The notes beneath the pieces are model-generated. The model was given only the letters and a program-made list of their open reading frames with translations, ran no database searches and had not been told where the DNA came from. From contig NZ_JADOVH010000001.1 in assembly GCF_015751965.1 (NCBI RefSeq), positions 124,001 to 188,000 of the forward strand: 64,000 bases of DNA, in the 5' to 3' direction. Positions 1 to 8,979 of this stretch are shown here, one piece after another (within the stretch, counting starts at the first letter, position 1; the number at the start of each line of letters is the position of its first letter). The translations under genes were made by a program, and so were the position numbers. The stretch comes from Frigoribacterium sp. CG_9.8 (GTDB taxonomy: Bacteria; Actinomycetota; Actinomycetes; Actinomycetales; Microbacteriaceae).

Positions 1-1119
1 CTGTGTGTGCTGTTCACCACTCTCAGCCCGTACTTCTTTACCGAGCGTAATTTTGCGAACCTGATGACCCAGGCCGCAACGCTCGTCATGCTCGCCATGG
101 CTCTGGTCTTCGTCATCCTGCTCGGAGAAATCGACCTCTCGGCCGGGGTGACCTCCGGGGTTGCCATGTCACTGTTTGTGGTGCTCTCCAACCCGGGTGG
201 CCTCGCGATGAACTGGGTTCTGGCGCTGCTCATCTCGCTGGCCACCGGTGTGGTGATCGGCCTGTTCATCGGGTTCTTTGTTGCTCGAGTCGGGATCCCC
301 TCGTTCGTGGTGACCCTCGGTCTGTTCCTGGGGTTCCAGGGACTCCAGCTCATCATCATCGGCGATGGCGGTCTCTATCGAATCCAGCAGCCGGAGATCA
401 TCGCCATCCAGAACAGCAACCTCCCGGTGTGGGGCGGATGGGTCATGCTCGCCCTGATCCTCACCATCACGCTGGTGACAACGCTCCTCGACCGGCGTCG
501 GAGATCACGGGCCGGTGTTGCCAGTCGCACGATCGCCCTGCTCTGGATCCGGCTCGCAATAATTGCCGTGCTCGGAGGCGTAGTCGTCGGTCTGCTCAGC
601 CAGAACCGCGGCACCGGATTCCTTGCGGTGTCCGGAGTGCCGATCGTTGTTCCCATCACCCTCCTGGTGCTGTGGATCGGCACCTTCGTACTGGACCGCA
701 CCAAGTTCGGTCGGTATCTCTATGCCGTCGGCGGCAATCCCGAGGCCGCACGTCGTTCAGGGATCAAGGTCGTCGGCATCAAGTGGGCCGCCTTCGTGGT
801 GTGCTCGACGCTCGCCGTCATCTCCGGCGTCTTCAGTGCAAGCAAAGTCGGATCAGTGGATGCCGCGTTCGGCCGCGATATCGTCCTGAGCGGTGTTGCT
901 GCTGCTGTCGTCGGCGGAGTGAGCCTCTTCGGCGGTCGCGGGCGTCTGATCCATGCTGCCGTCGGGGCACTCGTGATCGCCGTCATCACCAACGGACTCG
1001 GCCTGCTCAATCTCCCGGGCGGCGTGAACTTCCTCGTCACCGGTGGCGTGCTCATCCTTGCTGCAACTGTCGATGCGGTGTCGCGGGTGCGAGCGGGCGG
1101 GTCGATTCTGCGCAGCTAG
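1..1119 (+). CDS. sugar ABC transporter permease, 5'-truncated
   Basis: The reading frame is open to the left edge, so the gene starts outside the window; the GTG at position 7 is probably internal. About 370 residues are visible. They form a strongly hydrophobic protein with around nine or ten membrane segments, of the BPD_transp_2 type used by XylH, RbsC and MglC permeases. The C-terminal part has the family's conserved GGNPEAARRSGI stretch (about residues 244-255) and the SGVAAAVVGGVSLFGGRGR segment (about 295-313). It would form the membrane pore for uptake of a pentose or similar sugar, working with an ATPase and binding protein expected upstream. Substrate cannot be told from sequence. 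Confidence 0.88.
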   Translation: MCVLFTTLSPYFFTERNFANLMTQAATLVMLAMALVFVILLGEIDLSAGVTSGVAMSLFVVLSNPGGLAMNWVLALLISLATGVVIGLFIGFFVARVGIPSFVVTLGLFLGFQGLQLIIIGDGGLYRIQQPEIIAIQNSNLPVWGGWVMLALILTITLVTTLLDRRRRSRAGVASRTIALLWIRLAIIAVLGGVVVGLLSQNRGTGFLAVSGVPIVVPITLLVLWIGTFVLDRTKFGRYLYAVGGNPEAARRSGIKVVGIKWAAFVVCSTLAVISGVFSASKVGSVDAAFGRDIVLSGVAAAVVGGVSLFGGRGRLIHAAVGALVIAVITNGLGLLNLPGGVNFLVTGGVLILAATVDAVSRVRAGGSILRS

Positions 1120-1257
1120 CATCTGGACCATCACGGCCGTGCGCGGACATGCTCCTACGCGCGGCCGTGGTGGTTTGCGCGGCGGCCGGGACTGCGCTGC
1201 TCGAAGAAGATGGGCAGTGCAGGGAATAGTCGGCAGCTGAGGCCGTTAGTCCTATAA

Positions 1258-2487
1258 GTGACGACTACCCTGCATCCCGGAGATTCCCTTTCGCGACGGC
1301 AGCGGCTCGTCTACGTCATAGTGCTCGGTGCGCTCACCGCTCTCGGTCCATTTACGATCGACCTCTACCTGCCCGCATTCCCCGCCCTGCAAAGAGATCT
1401 CTCGGTGTCACCGACGATCATCCAGCTCACACTCACCGCGACGACCCTCGGATTCGCGTTCGGCCAGCTGCTCGTTGGTCCGTGGAGCGACAAGGTGGGC
1501 CGGCGTACCCCTCTCATCGTGGCAAGTTCCGTGCACGTGCTCGCCAGCCTCGGGGCCGTGCTCTCTCCCGACATCGTCTGGCTCGGATTCTTCCGGGTGC
1601 TGCAGGGTATGGGTGCCGCCGCTGGAGGGGTTGTGGCGATGGCGCTGGTGCGCGACCTGTTCGGCGGTGTGCCGCTGGTGCGGATGCTGTCCAGGCTCGC
1701 GCTGGTGAGCGGGCTTGCCCCCATCTTTGCTCCGGTGATCGGTTCGCAGCTTTTGCGCTTCGTCGACTGGCGCGGAATTTTTGTCTTTCTCACTGTATAC
1801 GGGGTGCTCGTGGTGTTCGCCGCGGTCTTCCTGATTGTCGAGACCCTGCCGCCCGCCCGCCGGGCCGACACCGGGCACAGCACCGCACGCGAGCGCTACG
1901 GAGCGATCTTCAGCGATCGCATCTTTGTGGGGGTGGCCATTATCGGCGCGATGACCTTCTCCGGATTGTTCGCCTATCTTTCCTCTTCCTCTTTCCTGTT
2001 CCAGGAGGTCTACGGACTCAACGCGCAAGAGTTCGGACTGCTGTTCGCCATCAATTCCCTCGGCGTCGTGGCCGGTGTGCAGGTGAGCTCGCGACTCGTT
2101 CGCCGGGTCGGACCGCAGTGGATCCTCGCCTTCTCGACGCTGGTGCTGCTCATCTCATCGCTCACCATCGTGCTCCTCGATACGCTCAACGTGGGGCTGC
2201 TCGGCATCCTGATCCCGCTCTGGTTCTACATCGCGGCCTGCGGTTTTGGTTTTCCGCTTGTTCAGGTGCTTGGACTGGTGAACCATGCCGGTGAGGCTGC
2301 CACCGCGGCATCCGTTCTGGGAGCGGTGAACTTCGGGTTCGCCGGGCTCGTCTCGCCACTCGTCGGCCTGTTCGGCATCCACAGCGCGGTACCGATGGCT
2401 ACGGTGATGGCGTCGACTGCGGCGGTGTCGGTGATCGCCCTGTGGAGTGTGGTGCGTCCGCGCACAGTGCCAGCACTCGGGCGCTGA
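1258..2487 (+). CDS. Bcr/CflA-type MFS drug efflux transporter
   Basis: A 409-residue major facilitator protein with about 12 membrane helices. Residues 23-45 contain the TALGPFTIDLYLPAFPAL segment typical of the Bcr/CflA subfamily, and the loop after helix 2 has the MFS signature GPWSDKVGRR (about residue 74). These pumps export chloramphenicol-like or other small drugs by proton antiport. Start is GTG at 1258, preceded by TAGTCC a few bases upstream and no clear Shine-Dalgarno sequence. The stop is two bases before the ATG of the PAP2 phosphatase gene, so the two are probably cotranscribed. Substrate is unknown. Confidence 0.88.
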   Translation: MTTTLHPGDSLSRRQRLVYVIVLGALTALGPFTIDLYLPAFPALQRDLSVSPTIIQLTLTATTLGFAFGQLLVGPWSDKVGRRTPLIVASSVHVLASLGAVLSPDIVWLGFFRVLQGMGAAAGGVVAMALVRDLFGGVPLVRMLSRLALVSGLAPIFAPVIGSQLLRFVDWRGIFVFLTVYGVLVVFAAVFLIVETLPPARRADTGHSTARERYGAIFSDRIFVGVAIIGAMTFSGLFAYLSSSSFLFQEVYGLNAQEFGLLFAINSLGVVAGVQVSSRLVRRVGPQWILAFSTLVLLISSLTIVLLDTLNVGLLGILIPLWFYIAACGFGFPLVQVLGLVNHAGEAATAASVLGAVNFGFAGLVSPLVGLFGIHSAVPMATVMASTAAVSVIALWSVVRPRTVPALGR

Positions 2488-2489
2488 CC

Positions 2490-3182
2490 ATGTCAGCTCC
2501 AGAGCGCCAGGCGGCGCAGATTAGCCGGCGCTGGCCGCTCGTGAGCGGAGGCATGGCCGTGCTGCTCGTCGCTGGTCTCGGGGCGGTCATTGCCTACCGG
2601 GAGAACAACCTGCCGTTTTCCTTCGATCTCGCCTTCCTCGGGGAGCTGGTCGAGCACCGATCCGCATTCTGGACCGTACCGGCACTGGTGATGAACAACA
2701 TCGGCGGTGGCATCATCGGCACCATCGTCGTGCCGCTCGCGGTCATCCTGCTCCTGCTGCTGTTCCGGATGCGATGGGCCGCCGGATATTTTGCGATCGC
2801 GACGATTGTGAGCGCGGGTCTCGTGCAGCTGCTCAAGAACCTCTACGGAAGGCCGCGCCCGGTGGACATGCTGGTGGCAGCGGATCCCGGGTCGTTCCCG
2901 TCCGGGCATGTGGCTAATGCCGCCACCATGACCGTGGTGCTTGCGCTGGTGTTGCGCCGGGTCTGGATCTGGGCCGCGGGCGTGGTCTACACGGTGATCA
3001 TGCTTCTCAGCCGCACCTACCTCGGGGCGCACTGGCTGAGCGACACCGTCGGGGGACTCGTGCTCGGCAGCGCGGTCGCGGTGATCGTCTGGGCGCCGCT
3101 CGCCCACCGGCTGTTCACGGAGCGGGAGAACCGCGTCGGGCCGGTCCATCCGACCGAGGCCGAACCACCCGCCACCCGCTAA
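2490..3182 (+). CDS. PAP2-superfamily membrane phosphatase
   Basis: A 230-residue integral membrane phosphatase. All three PAP2 motifs are visible: KNLYGRPRP (K116 to P124), PSGH (137-140) and SRTYLGAHWLSD (174-185, with catalytic H181 and D185). Such enzymes dephosphorylate undecaprenyl pyrophosphate or phosphatidic acid at the outer face of the membrane. I chose the ATG at 2490, two bases after the transporter stop, over an in-frame ATG at 2442 that lies inside the transporter gene. Whether the substrate is undecaprenyl-PP or a lipid phosphate cannot be decided. Confidence 0.85.
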   Translation: MSAPERQAAQISRRWPLVSGGMAVLLVAGLGAVIAYRENNLPFSFDLAFLGELVEHRSAFWTVPALVMNNIGGGIIGTIVVPLAVILLLLLFRMRWAAGYFAIATIVSAGLVQLLKNLYGRPRPVDMLVAADPGSFPSGHVANAATMTVVLALVLRRVWIWAAGVVYTVIMLLSRTYLGAHWLSDTVGGLVLGSAVAVIVWAPLAHRLFTERENRVGPVHPTEAEPPATR

Positions 3183-3191
3183 CGTCAGGGT

Positions 3192-4469
3192 ATGAGAATC
3201 CTCCTTATCGGCGCCGGTGGCGTGGGCAACGCGATCGCGAAGATCGCTGCCCGTCGTACATTCTTCGAGACCATGGTCGTCTGCGATTACGACCTCGCAC
3301 GAGCAGAGGCGACTATCGCCTGGATCGAGGCGAAGCACGGTGCGCAGGGAACACGATTTGTGGCGGCCCGGATTGACGCCTCCGATCCGGACGACGTTGC
3401 CGCCGTCGCGATGGCCCACGCGGTGACCCATGTGATGAATGCCGTGGAGCCCAAGTTCGTGCCGACGATTTTCGCTGGCGCGCTCGCCGCAGGGGCGGAC
3501 TACCTCGATATGGCGATGAGCCTGTCCGAGCCGCATCCGTCCGATCCGTATTCCGAGACCGGGGTGAAGCTCGGTGACGACCAGTTCGCCCAGGCTCCCG
3601 ATTGGGAGCTGGCCGGGCGCCTCGCACTCGTCGGCATCGGGGTCGAGCCGGGCCTCAGCGACGTGTTCGCCCGCTACGCCGCCGACCACCTATTCAGCGA
3701 GATCGACGAACTCGGAGTGCGCGACGGCGCGAACCTCGTGGTGCGCGATGACCTGGGCAACGAGATCTTTGCGCCCTCATTCAGCATCTGGACCACCATC
3801 GAAGAGTGCCTCAATCCGCCGGTGATCTGGGAAAAGGATCGCGGCTGGTACACGACAGAACCATTCAGTGAACCGGAGATATTCGAATTTCCCGGGGGTA
3901 TCGGCCCGGTCGAGTGCGTCAATGTTGAACACGAAGAAGTGCTCTTGATGCCGCGCTGGGTCGACGCCAAGCGCGCGACCTTCAAGTACGGTCTCGGTAA
4001 CGAGTTCATCGGCATTCTCAAGACCCTGCATCAGCTCGGGTTGGATAAGACAGCGCCGGTGCGGGTGCGCTCCGCCGGCGGCCCGGTCGAGGTGGCTCCG
4101 CGCGATGTGGTGGCCGCCGGGCTGCCCGACCCGGCAAGCCTCGGGCCGCGGATGAGCGGCACGACCTGTGCCGGCCTCTGGGTCACCGGACTAGGGCTCG
4201 ATGGCGCGCCGAAGGCCGTGTACCTCTTCCATCTCGCCGATAACGAGTGGACGATGGCCGAGTACGAGTCCCAGTGCGTGGTCTGGCAGACCGCGCTCAA
4301 CCCGGTGATCGCACTCGAACTGCTCTCCACCGGGGCGTGGAGTGGTATCGGGGTACTCGGCCCGGAAGCCTTCGACGCTGAGCTTTTTCTCGACCTCATG
4401 GCACTTCCCGAGGCGCAGGGCGGCTACGGCCAGGCCTGGGGGCTCGAGGATCGCACCGTGCGGGTGTGA
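3192..4469 (+). CDS. saccharopine dehydrogenase family oxidoreductase
   Basis: A 425-residue protein beginning with a Rossmann nucleotide-binding motif (GAGGVGNAIAKI, residues 7-18), as in saccharopine dehydrogenase and carboxynorspermidine synthase (Lys9/LYS1-like) proteins. The catalytic C-terminal half (from about residue 125) is continuous with the family. Members reduce an imine formed from an aldehyde and an amino acid; the physiological substrate here is unknown. The start ATG lies exactly six bases after TAACGT, which overlaps the stop of the phosphatase gene, so it may be transcribed leaderless from its own promoter. It is followed by tRNA-Ser on the opposite strand. Confidence 0.82.
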   Translation: MRILLIGAGGVGNAIAKIAARRTFFETMVVCDYDLARAEATIAWIEAKHGAQGTRFVAARIDASDPDDVAAVAMAHAVTHVMNAVEPKFVPTIFAGALAAGADYLDMAMSLSEPHPSDPYSETGVKLGDDQFAQAPDWELAGRLALVGIGVEPGLSDVFARYAADHLFSEIDELGVRDGANLVVRDDLGNEIFAPSFSIWTTIEECLNPPVIWEKDRGWYTTEPFSEPEIFEFPGGIGPVECVNVEHEEVLLMPRWVDAKRATFKYGLGNEFIGILKTLHQLGLDKTAPVRVRSAGGPVEVAPRDVVAAGLPDPASLGPRMSGTTCAGLWVTGLGLDGAPKAVYLFHLADNEWTMAEYESQCVVWQTALNPVIALELLSTGAWSGIGVLGPEAFDAELFLDLMALPEAQGGYGQAWGLEDRTVRV

Positions 4470-4530
4470 TGGAAGGCTCGTCATACTGAGCCACACCCGG
4501 TTGTGGCCGGGCGGCCGTGCAGATCGTATG

Positions 4531-4615
4531 CGGAGAATGGGGGATTCGAACCCCCGAGGGCTTGCACCCAACACGCTTTCCAAGCGTGCGCCATAGGCCA
4601 CTAGGCGAATTCTCC
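4531..4615 (-). tRNA. tRNA-Ser(GGA)
   Basis: The reverse strand folds as an 85-nt cloverleaf with a long variable arm, typical of serine tRNA. The acceptor stem is GGAGAAT with ATTCTCC, the discriminator is G, the anticodon loop is TTGGAAA with anticodon GGA, and the T arm is GGGTTCGAATCCC. CCA is not encoded. Confidence 0.97.
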
Positions 4616-4699
4616 TGGCCAGCCTGAGCTGGAGACCAACATATAGCGTACCCGACCGTGGCACCGGTCGGAGACGATCGGGCGTTGATGCGGCTAAGC

Positions 4700-4797
4700 T
4701 GTCGGAGGCTCCTCGCGTGGCGCCACCCAGGCCAATTCCCCCAGGACGGAAACGTAGCAAGGGTAACCGGGCTCTGGCGGGTGCGCGAGGAGCCGCT
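4700..4797 (+). ncRNA. ffs: bacterial small SRP (4.5S) RNA
   Basis: The conserved SRP domain IV is visible: CAGG, then a GGAA tetraloop, then AGCA on the opposite side (4742-4759). It is enclosed by a long stem whose base pairs GGCTCCTCGCG (4707-4717) with CGCGAGGAGCC (4784-4794). This RNA binds Ffh and targets nascent membrane proteins to the membrane. Exact ends are approximate. Confidence 0.93.
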
Positions 4798-4848
4798 ACA
4801 TTTTCGGGCACGCAGGTTGCGTCGGGGCGTGGAGCCTAGGCTTGCTTT

Positions 4849-6948
4849 GTGACCCGCAGCATCTACATCACCTCCATCGAAGGTCATGCCGGCAAGTCGA
4901 CGGTAGCCCTCGGCGTTCTCGATACGCTCAGCCATGAAACCGGACGGGTTGGGGTGTTCCGCCCGGTCGCCCGGTCGAGCGACGAGCGCGACTACGTGCT
5001 TGAGATGCTGCTCGCCCATGATGGTGTCGACCTCGACTACGACGAGTGTGTCGGCGTGAGCTACGACGACGTGCATGCCGATCCGGAAGCCGCGCTCAGT
5101 CAGATCGTCTCGCGCTTCAAGGCCGTCGAACGCCAGTGTGACGCCGTCGTGATCCTCGGCTCGGACTATACGGATGTCGGCAGCCCGACCGAACTCGGAT
5201 TCAACGCGCGCATCGCCGCCAACCTCGGGGCTCCGGTGCTTCTGGTGCTCGGTGGCCAACAGGCGGATGCCGCGGGCAGCCGCAGCCCCGATGACCTGCG
5301 CCAGGTCTTCACGCTCGCCCGCCAGGAGCTCGACAGCGCACACGCCCACATGCTCGGAATCGTGATCAACCGCGCCGATCCGCACCGGATGGGGGCGATC
5401 ATCGAGGCCGTCGAGGCGGAGAGTGCTCACCTGCCGGTCTGGGCGATTCCGGAGGACCGCTTTCTCATCGCCCCCAGCATCGCCTCGCTCATGGAGGCGG
5501 TCGGCGGCACCCTGATCAAGGGCGATCCTGCGCTACTCGGCCGTGAGTCGCTCGGCGTGGTCGTAGCGGCGATGTCGATGGAAAATGTGCTGACCCGACT
5601 CATCGAGGGCGCCGTCGTCGTCGTTCCGGGAGACCGGGCGGATGTGCTGCTCGCCGTGCTGATGGCCAACGCCGCCGAGACCTTCCCCTCCGTTGCCGCA
5701 ATCATCCTCAACGGGGGTTTCGAGCTTCTGCCCCAGATCGCGCTGCTCATCGACGGTCTCGACAACACCCTTCCGATCATCCGCAACTCCCTCGGAACCT
5801 ACGACACCGCACTGCGGATCACACAAACCCGCGGGCGCCTCGCCCCGGAATCCTCACGTAAATACGACACCGCACTCGCGCTGTTCGAGCAATATGTTGA
5901 TGCGGACGTGCTGCTGCGACTGCTCGATGTGAGCCGCACCGACGTGGTCACCCCGCTCATGTTCGAATACGACCTGCTCGACCGGGCCCGCTCTGCTCCC
6001 CAGCACATCGTGCTGCCCGAGGGCTCCGACGACCGCATCCTGAAAGCGGCCTCCACGCTGTTGCGGCGCAGCGTGGCACACCTGACGATCCTGGGCGATG
6101 AGAGTGAGATCCGCACGCGGGCGATCGACCTCGGGCTCGATATTGCGGATGCCGCGATCCTGAGCCCCTTCGATGCGGAGCTGCGCGAGCGGTTCGCGGT
6201 GGAATACGCCCGGCTCCGCGCCCACAAGGGGTTGAGCCTTGAAGAAGCCCGCGACACCGTGACGGATGTCTCCTACTTCGGCACGATGATGGTGCACCTT
6301 GGCCTCGCCGATGGCATGGTCTCGGGGGCCGCGCACACGACCGCGCACACCATCCGGCCCGGGTTCGAGATCATCAAGACCGATCCCGGTGTCTCGGTGG
6401 TGTCGAGTGTGTTCCTGATGTGTCTCCAGGACCGGGTGCTCGTCTACGGCGACTGCGCCGTCAATCCCGACCCGAATGCCGACCAGCTCGCCGACATTGC
6501 GATCTCGTCAGTGACCACGGCCATCCAGTTCCAGATCGAGCCGCGGATCGCGATGCTGTCGTACTCGACCGGCGCCTCGGGAGCCGGAGCGGACGTCGAG
6601 AAGGTGCGCACCGCGACAGAGCTCGTGCGCTCGCGTCGGCCGGACCTGCTCGTCGAGGGGCCGATCCAGTATGACGCTGCTGTGGATGCCGCGGTCGGCA
6701 GGTCCAAAATGCCGGGCTCCGAGGTGGCCGGCCGGGCGACGGTATTCATCTTCCCCGATCTCAACACCGGCAATAACACCTACAAAGCGGTGCAGCGCAG
6801 TGCGGGGGCGGTAGCGATCGGGCCGGTGCTGCAGGGCCTCCGCAAGCCAATCAACGACCTCTCGCGTGGGGCTCTCGTGCAGGACATCGTGAATACGGTG
6901 GCGATCACGGCGATCCAGGCCCAGGCGATGCATGGGGACGTGCGATGA
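4849..6948 (+). CDS. pta: phosphate acetyltransferase (long form)
   Basis: A 699-residue enzyme interconverting acetyl-CoA and acetyl phosphate. It has the three parts of long Pta proteins: an N-terminal P-loop domain (GHAGKSTVALGVLD, about residues 12-25), a central DRTGG-type domain, and a C-terminal PTA_PTB catalytic domain from about residue 375 with VEGPIQYDAAVD and the FPDLNTGNNTYKAVQRS segment. The GTG start is exactly six bases after TAGGCT (4837-4842) with no Shine-Dalgarno, suggesting a leaderless mRNA. It overlaps ackA by four bases (ATGA), so the two are translationally coupled in the acetate pathway. Confidence 0.96.
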   Translation: MTRSIYITSIEGHAGKSTVALGVLDTLSHETGRVGVFRPVARSSDERDYVLEMLLAHDGVDLDYDECVGVSYDDVHADPEAALSQIVSRFKAVERQCDAVVILGSDYTDVGSPTELGFNARIAANLGAPVLLVLGGQQADAAGSRSPDDLRQVFTLARQELDSAHAHMLGIVINRADPHRMGAIIEAVEAESAHLPVWAIPEDRFLIAPSIASLMEAVGGTLIKGDPALLGRESLGVVVAAMSMENVLTRLIEGAVVVVPGDRADVLLAVLMANAAETFPSVAAIILNGGFELLPQIALLIDGLDNTLPIIRNSLGTYDTALRITQTRGRLAPESSRKYDTALALFEQYVDADVLLRLLDVSRTDVVTPLMFEYDLLDRARSAPQHIVLPEGSDDRILKAASTLLRRSVAHLTILGDESEIRTRAIDLGLDIADAAILSPFDAELRERFAVEYARLRAHKGLSLEEARDTVTDVSYFGTMMVHLGLADGMVSGAAHTTAHTIRPGFEIIKTDPGVSVVSSVFLMCLQDRVLVYGDCAVNPDPNADQLADIAISSVTTAIQFQIEPRIAMLSYSTGASGAGADVEKVRTATELVRSRRPDLLVEGPIQYDAAVDAAVGRSKMPGSEVAGRATVFIFPDLNTGNNTYKAVQRSAGAVAIGPVLQGLRKPINDLSRGALVQDIVNTVAITAIQAQAMHGDVR

Positions 6949-8102
6949 CCCAGATCTTTGTGGTCAACTCCGGTTCTTCCTCGATCAAATACCAGCTCAT
7001 CGATGTCGAGACCGAGGAGGTCGCGCTGAGTGGCCTGATCGAGCGGATCGGCGAGCCCGGATCCGGAACCGCAGACCACGAGGCCGGAATGCGGCAGGTG
7101 CTCGAGAAGCTGGGGTCGGCTACGCAGATCGTCGCGGTCGGTCATCGGGTGGTGCACGGCGGATCGACCTTCGACCGGGCGACCCTCGTGACCGCGGAGG
7201 TGGAGTCGCAGATCGATGAACTCTCGGCCCTCGCACCGCTGCACAATCCGGCGAACCTGCAGGGCATCCGCGCCGCACGCAAGGCGCTTGCGGACGTGCC
7301 TCATGTCGCCGTCTTCGACACGGCATTCCACCAGACGCTGCCCGCCGCCGCCTACACCTACGCGATCGACGCAGGGCTCGCCGAAAAATACCGGGTGCGG
7401 CGCTACGGATTCCACGGAACCTCACACAAATACGTCTCCGAGCAGGCGGCCATTTTTCTCGATCGGCCGCTGTCCGAGCTCAAGACCATCGTGTTACACC
7501 TCGGCAACGGGGCATCCGTCGCGGCGATCGATGGCGGAGTCTCCGTCGAGACCAGCATGGGGATGACCCCGCTCGAGGGGCTCGTCATGGGAACCCGATC
7601 CGGCGATGTCGACCCGGCCGTGCTCATCCACCTGCATCGGGAGGCGGGACTCGGCTTCGACGAACTCGATACCCTGCTCAACCGCAAGAGCGGACTTCTC
7701 GGGCTCACCGGCAGCGGCGACATGCGAGACGTGCAGGATGCCGCGTCGAGGGGGGACGCGACGGCGGAAGCCGCGCTCGCCGTCTATCGGCATCGCGTTC
7801 GCCGGTACATCGGTGCCTATATCGCGCACCTGGGTGGGCTCGACGCGCTCGTGTTCACCGCAGGAGTGGGAGAGAACAACGTGCTACTGCGTCGGCGTAC
7901 GCTCGCCGGGCTGGAGTTTCTCGGCATCTCGGTCGACCCCGATCGCAACGAGCTCGTCTCGCGTGCGGCCCGTTTCATCTCGCCACACGGTTCGCCAGTC
8001 GCGGTGCTGGTGATCCCCACCAACGAGGAGTTGGAGATCGCCCGCCAGGTCTACGCGCTGGTGCGTTTTCCCCGCCCAGGTGTCAACTTCGCAGCTTCCT
8101 GA
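6945..8102 (+). CDS. ackA: acetate kinase
   Basis: A 385-residue cytoplasmic enzyme that transfers phosphate between acetyl phosphate and ADP. Family motifs are present in order: VVNSGSSSIKYQ at the N-terminus, VGHRVVHGG, HNPANL, YGFHGTSHKYV, VLHLGNGAS, and GMTPLEGLVMGTRSGDVDP. The length is near the family norm of about 400. The start ATG overlaps the pta stop (ATGA), which fixes the start and indicates a pta-ackA operon for overflow acetate metabolism. Confidence 0.97.
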   Translation: MTQIFVVNSGSSSIKYQLIDVETEEVALSGLIERIGEPGSGTADHEAGMRQVLEKLGSATQIVAVGHRVVHGGSTFDRATLVTAEVESQIDELSALAPLHNPANLQGIRAARKALADVPHVAVFDTAFHQTLPAAAYTYAIDAGLAEKYRVRRYGFHGTSHKYVSEQAAIFLDRPLSELKTIVLHLGNGASVAAIDGGVSVETSMGMTPLEGLVMGTRSGDVDPAVLIHLHREAGLGFDELDTLLNRKSGLLGLTGSGDMRDVQDAASRGDATAEAALAVYRHRVRRYIGAYIAHLGGLDALVFTAGVGENNVLLRRRTLAGLEFLGISVDPDRNELVSRAARFISPHGSPVAVLVIPTNEELEIARQVYALVRFPRPGVNFAAS

Positions 8103-8159
8103 TCGGACTGACGCTGCGAAGATGACCCTTCGGTGGCTGGTTGGACGGCTGGTTCGGTA

Positions 8160-8816
8160 CTAGTCGAGCGGGAGAGCGGCAAGTGCTTCGGTGATGGGTG
8201 TCTGGCCCGAGATCACTTCGAACTGTCGTCCGACGCCGGAAACATCCACCAGCAGCGCGAGGATGATGGCGGCAACATCCGCTCGGGCAATGCTGCCCCG
8301 GTCAACAGTCTTGCCCACGGTCACGAGCGCGGTGGGCTCTTCGTCCGTGAGGGCACCGGGGCGCACGATCGTCCAATCGAGCTCCCGCTGCCGTACCGCA
8401 GCATCCGCTTCACTCTTCGCTCGCAGATAAATCTGGAATACGTCGTCAGAGTCCGCGTCGAACCCGTCAGCGCCCATCGACGAGACCACGATCATGCGCC
8501 GGACTCCCGCACGCACGGAGGCGTCGGCGAGCAGGATGGCGCCATCGCGGTCGAGCATCAGCTTGCGGTCGGCGTTGCTGTTAGCGCCGGCTCCGGCTGC
8601 GAATACTGTGGCGTCTGCCCCGGCGAGAGCCGCGGCGACTTGGTCGATGGTCGAGTGTTCGAGGTCGAGCACGAGCGGCACGGCTCCGGCGGCTCGAATG
8701 TCCGCCGCTTGGGCGGGGTTTCGAATGATGCCGACTGGCTCGTGGCCTGCATCCGCGAGCTGGCGAGAGAGTAACAGGGCAATCTTTCCGTGCCCCCCGG
8801 CAATGAGAATACGCAT
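8160..8816 (-). CDS. NAD(P)-binding atypical SDR family protein
   Basis: A 218-residue Rossmann protein that starts MRILIAGGHGKIALLLSRQL, the glycine-rich NAD(P)-binding turn of atypical short-chain dehydrogenases such as YwnB, YhfK and NmrA-like proteins. VVSSMGA and DWTIVRPGALTDEEP follow the usual order for this family. The function may be a flavin or quinone reductase, or an epimerase-like activity. The start ATG is exactly six bases downstream of TACGGT on the reverse strand, so a leaderless transcript is likely. It is convergent with ackA and divergent from dnaX. Confidence 0.82.
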   Translation of the reverse strand: MRILIAGGHGKIALLLSRQLADAGHEPVGIIRNPAQAADIRAAGAVPLVLDLEHSTIDQVAAALAGADATVFAAGAGANSNADRKLMLDRDGAILLADASVRAGVRRMIVVSSMGADGFDADSDDVFQIYLRAKSEADAAVRQRELDWTIVRPGALTDEEPTALVTVGKTVDRGSIARADVAAIILALLVDVSGVGRQFEVISGQTPITEALAALPLD

Positions 8817-8900
8817 ACCTCAACCGTACGCCCCTGCATAACTCGCGTAGTTTGGGTCGGCTCCGGTGCGCACCCCGGTGATTCCGGATGGGCGCCGACC

Positions 8901-8940
8901 TGCGCCAACCTGCGCCAACCTGCGCCAACCTGCGGCAACC
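8901..8940. repeat. 10-bp tandem repeat between the SDR gene and dnaX
   Basis: Three exact copies of TGCGCCAACC followed by TGCGGCAACC, with a further partial unit before 8901. The array lies in the divergent intergenic region, about 30 bp upstream of the dnaX -10 element. It may be a slippage-prone spacer; no protein-binding role can be shown. Confidence 0.9.
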
Positions 8941-8979
8941 ACCTTCGGCCGCGTCGGTGGCTGGCGGTAGTCTTGACCG

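Noticed and set aside
2493-3689. 398-residue reverse frame opposite the PAP2 and saccharopine-like genes
   Set aside because: Composition rich in His, Arg and Gly typical of antisense of GC-rich genes; both genes on the other strand have clear motifs.
8899-8940. CRISPR-like array
   Set aside because: The units are 10 bp and contiguous with no spacers; a simple tandem repeat. No CRISPR array or cas gene is seen in the window.
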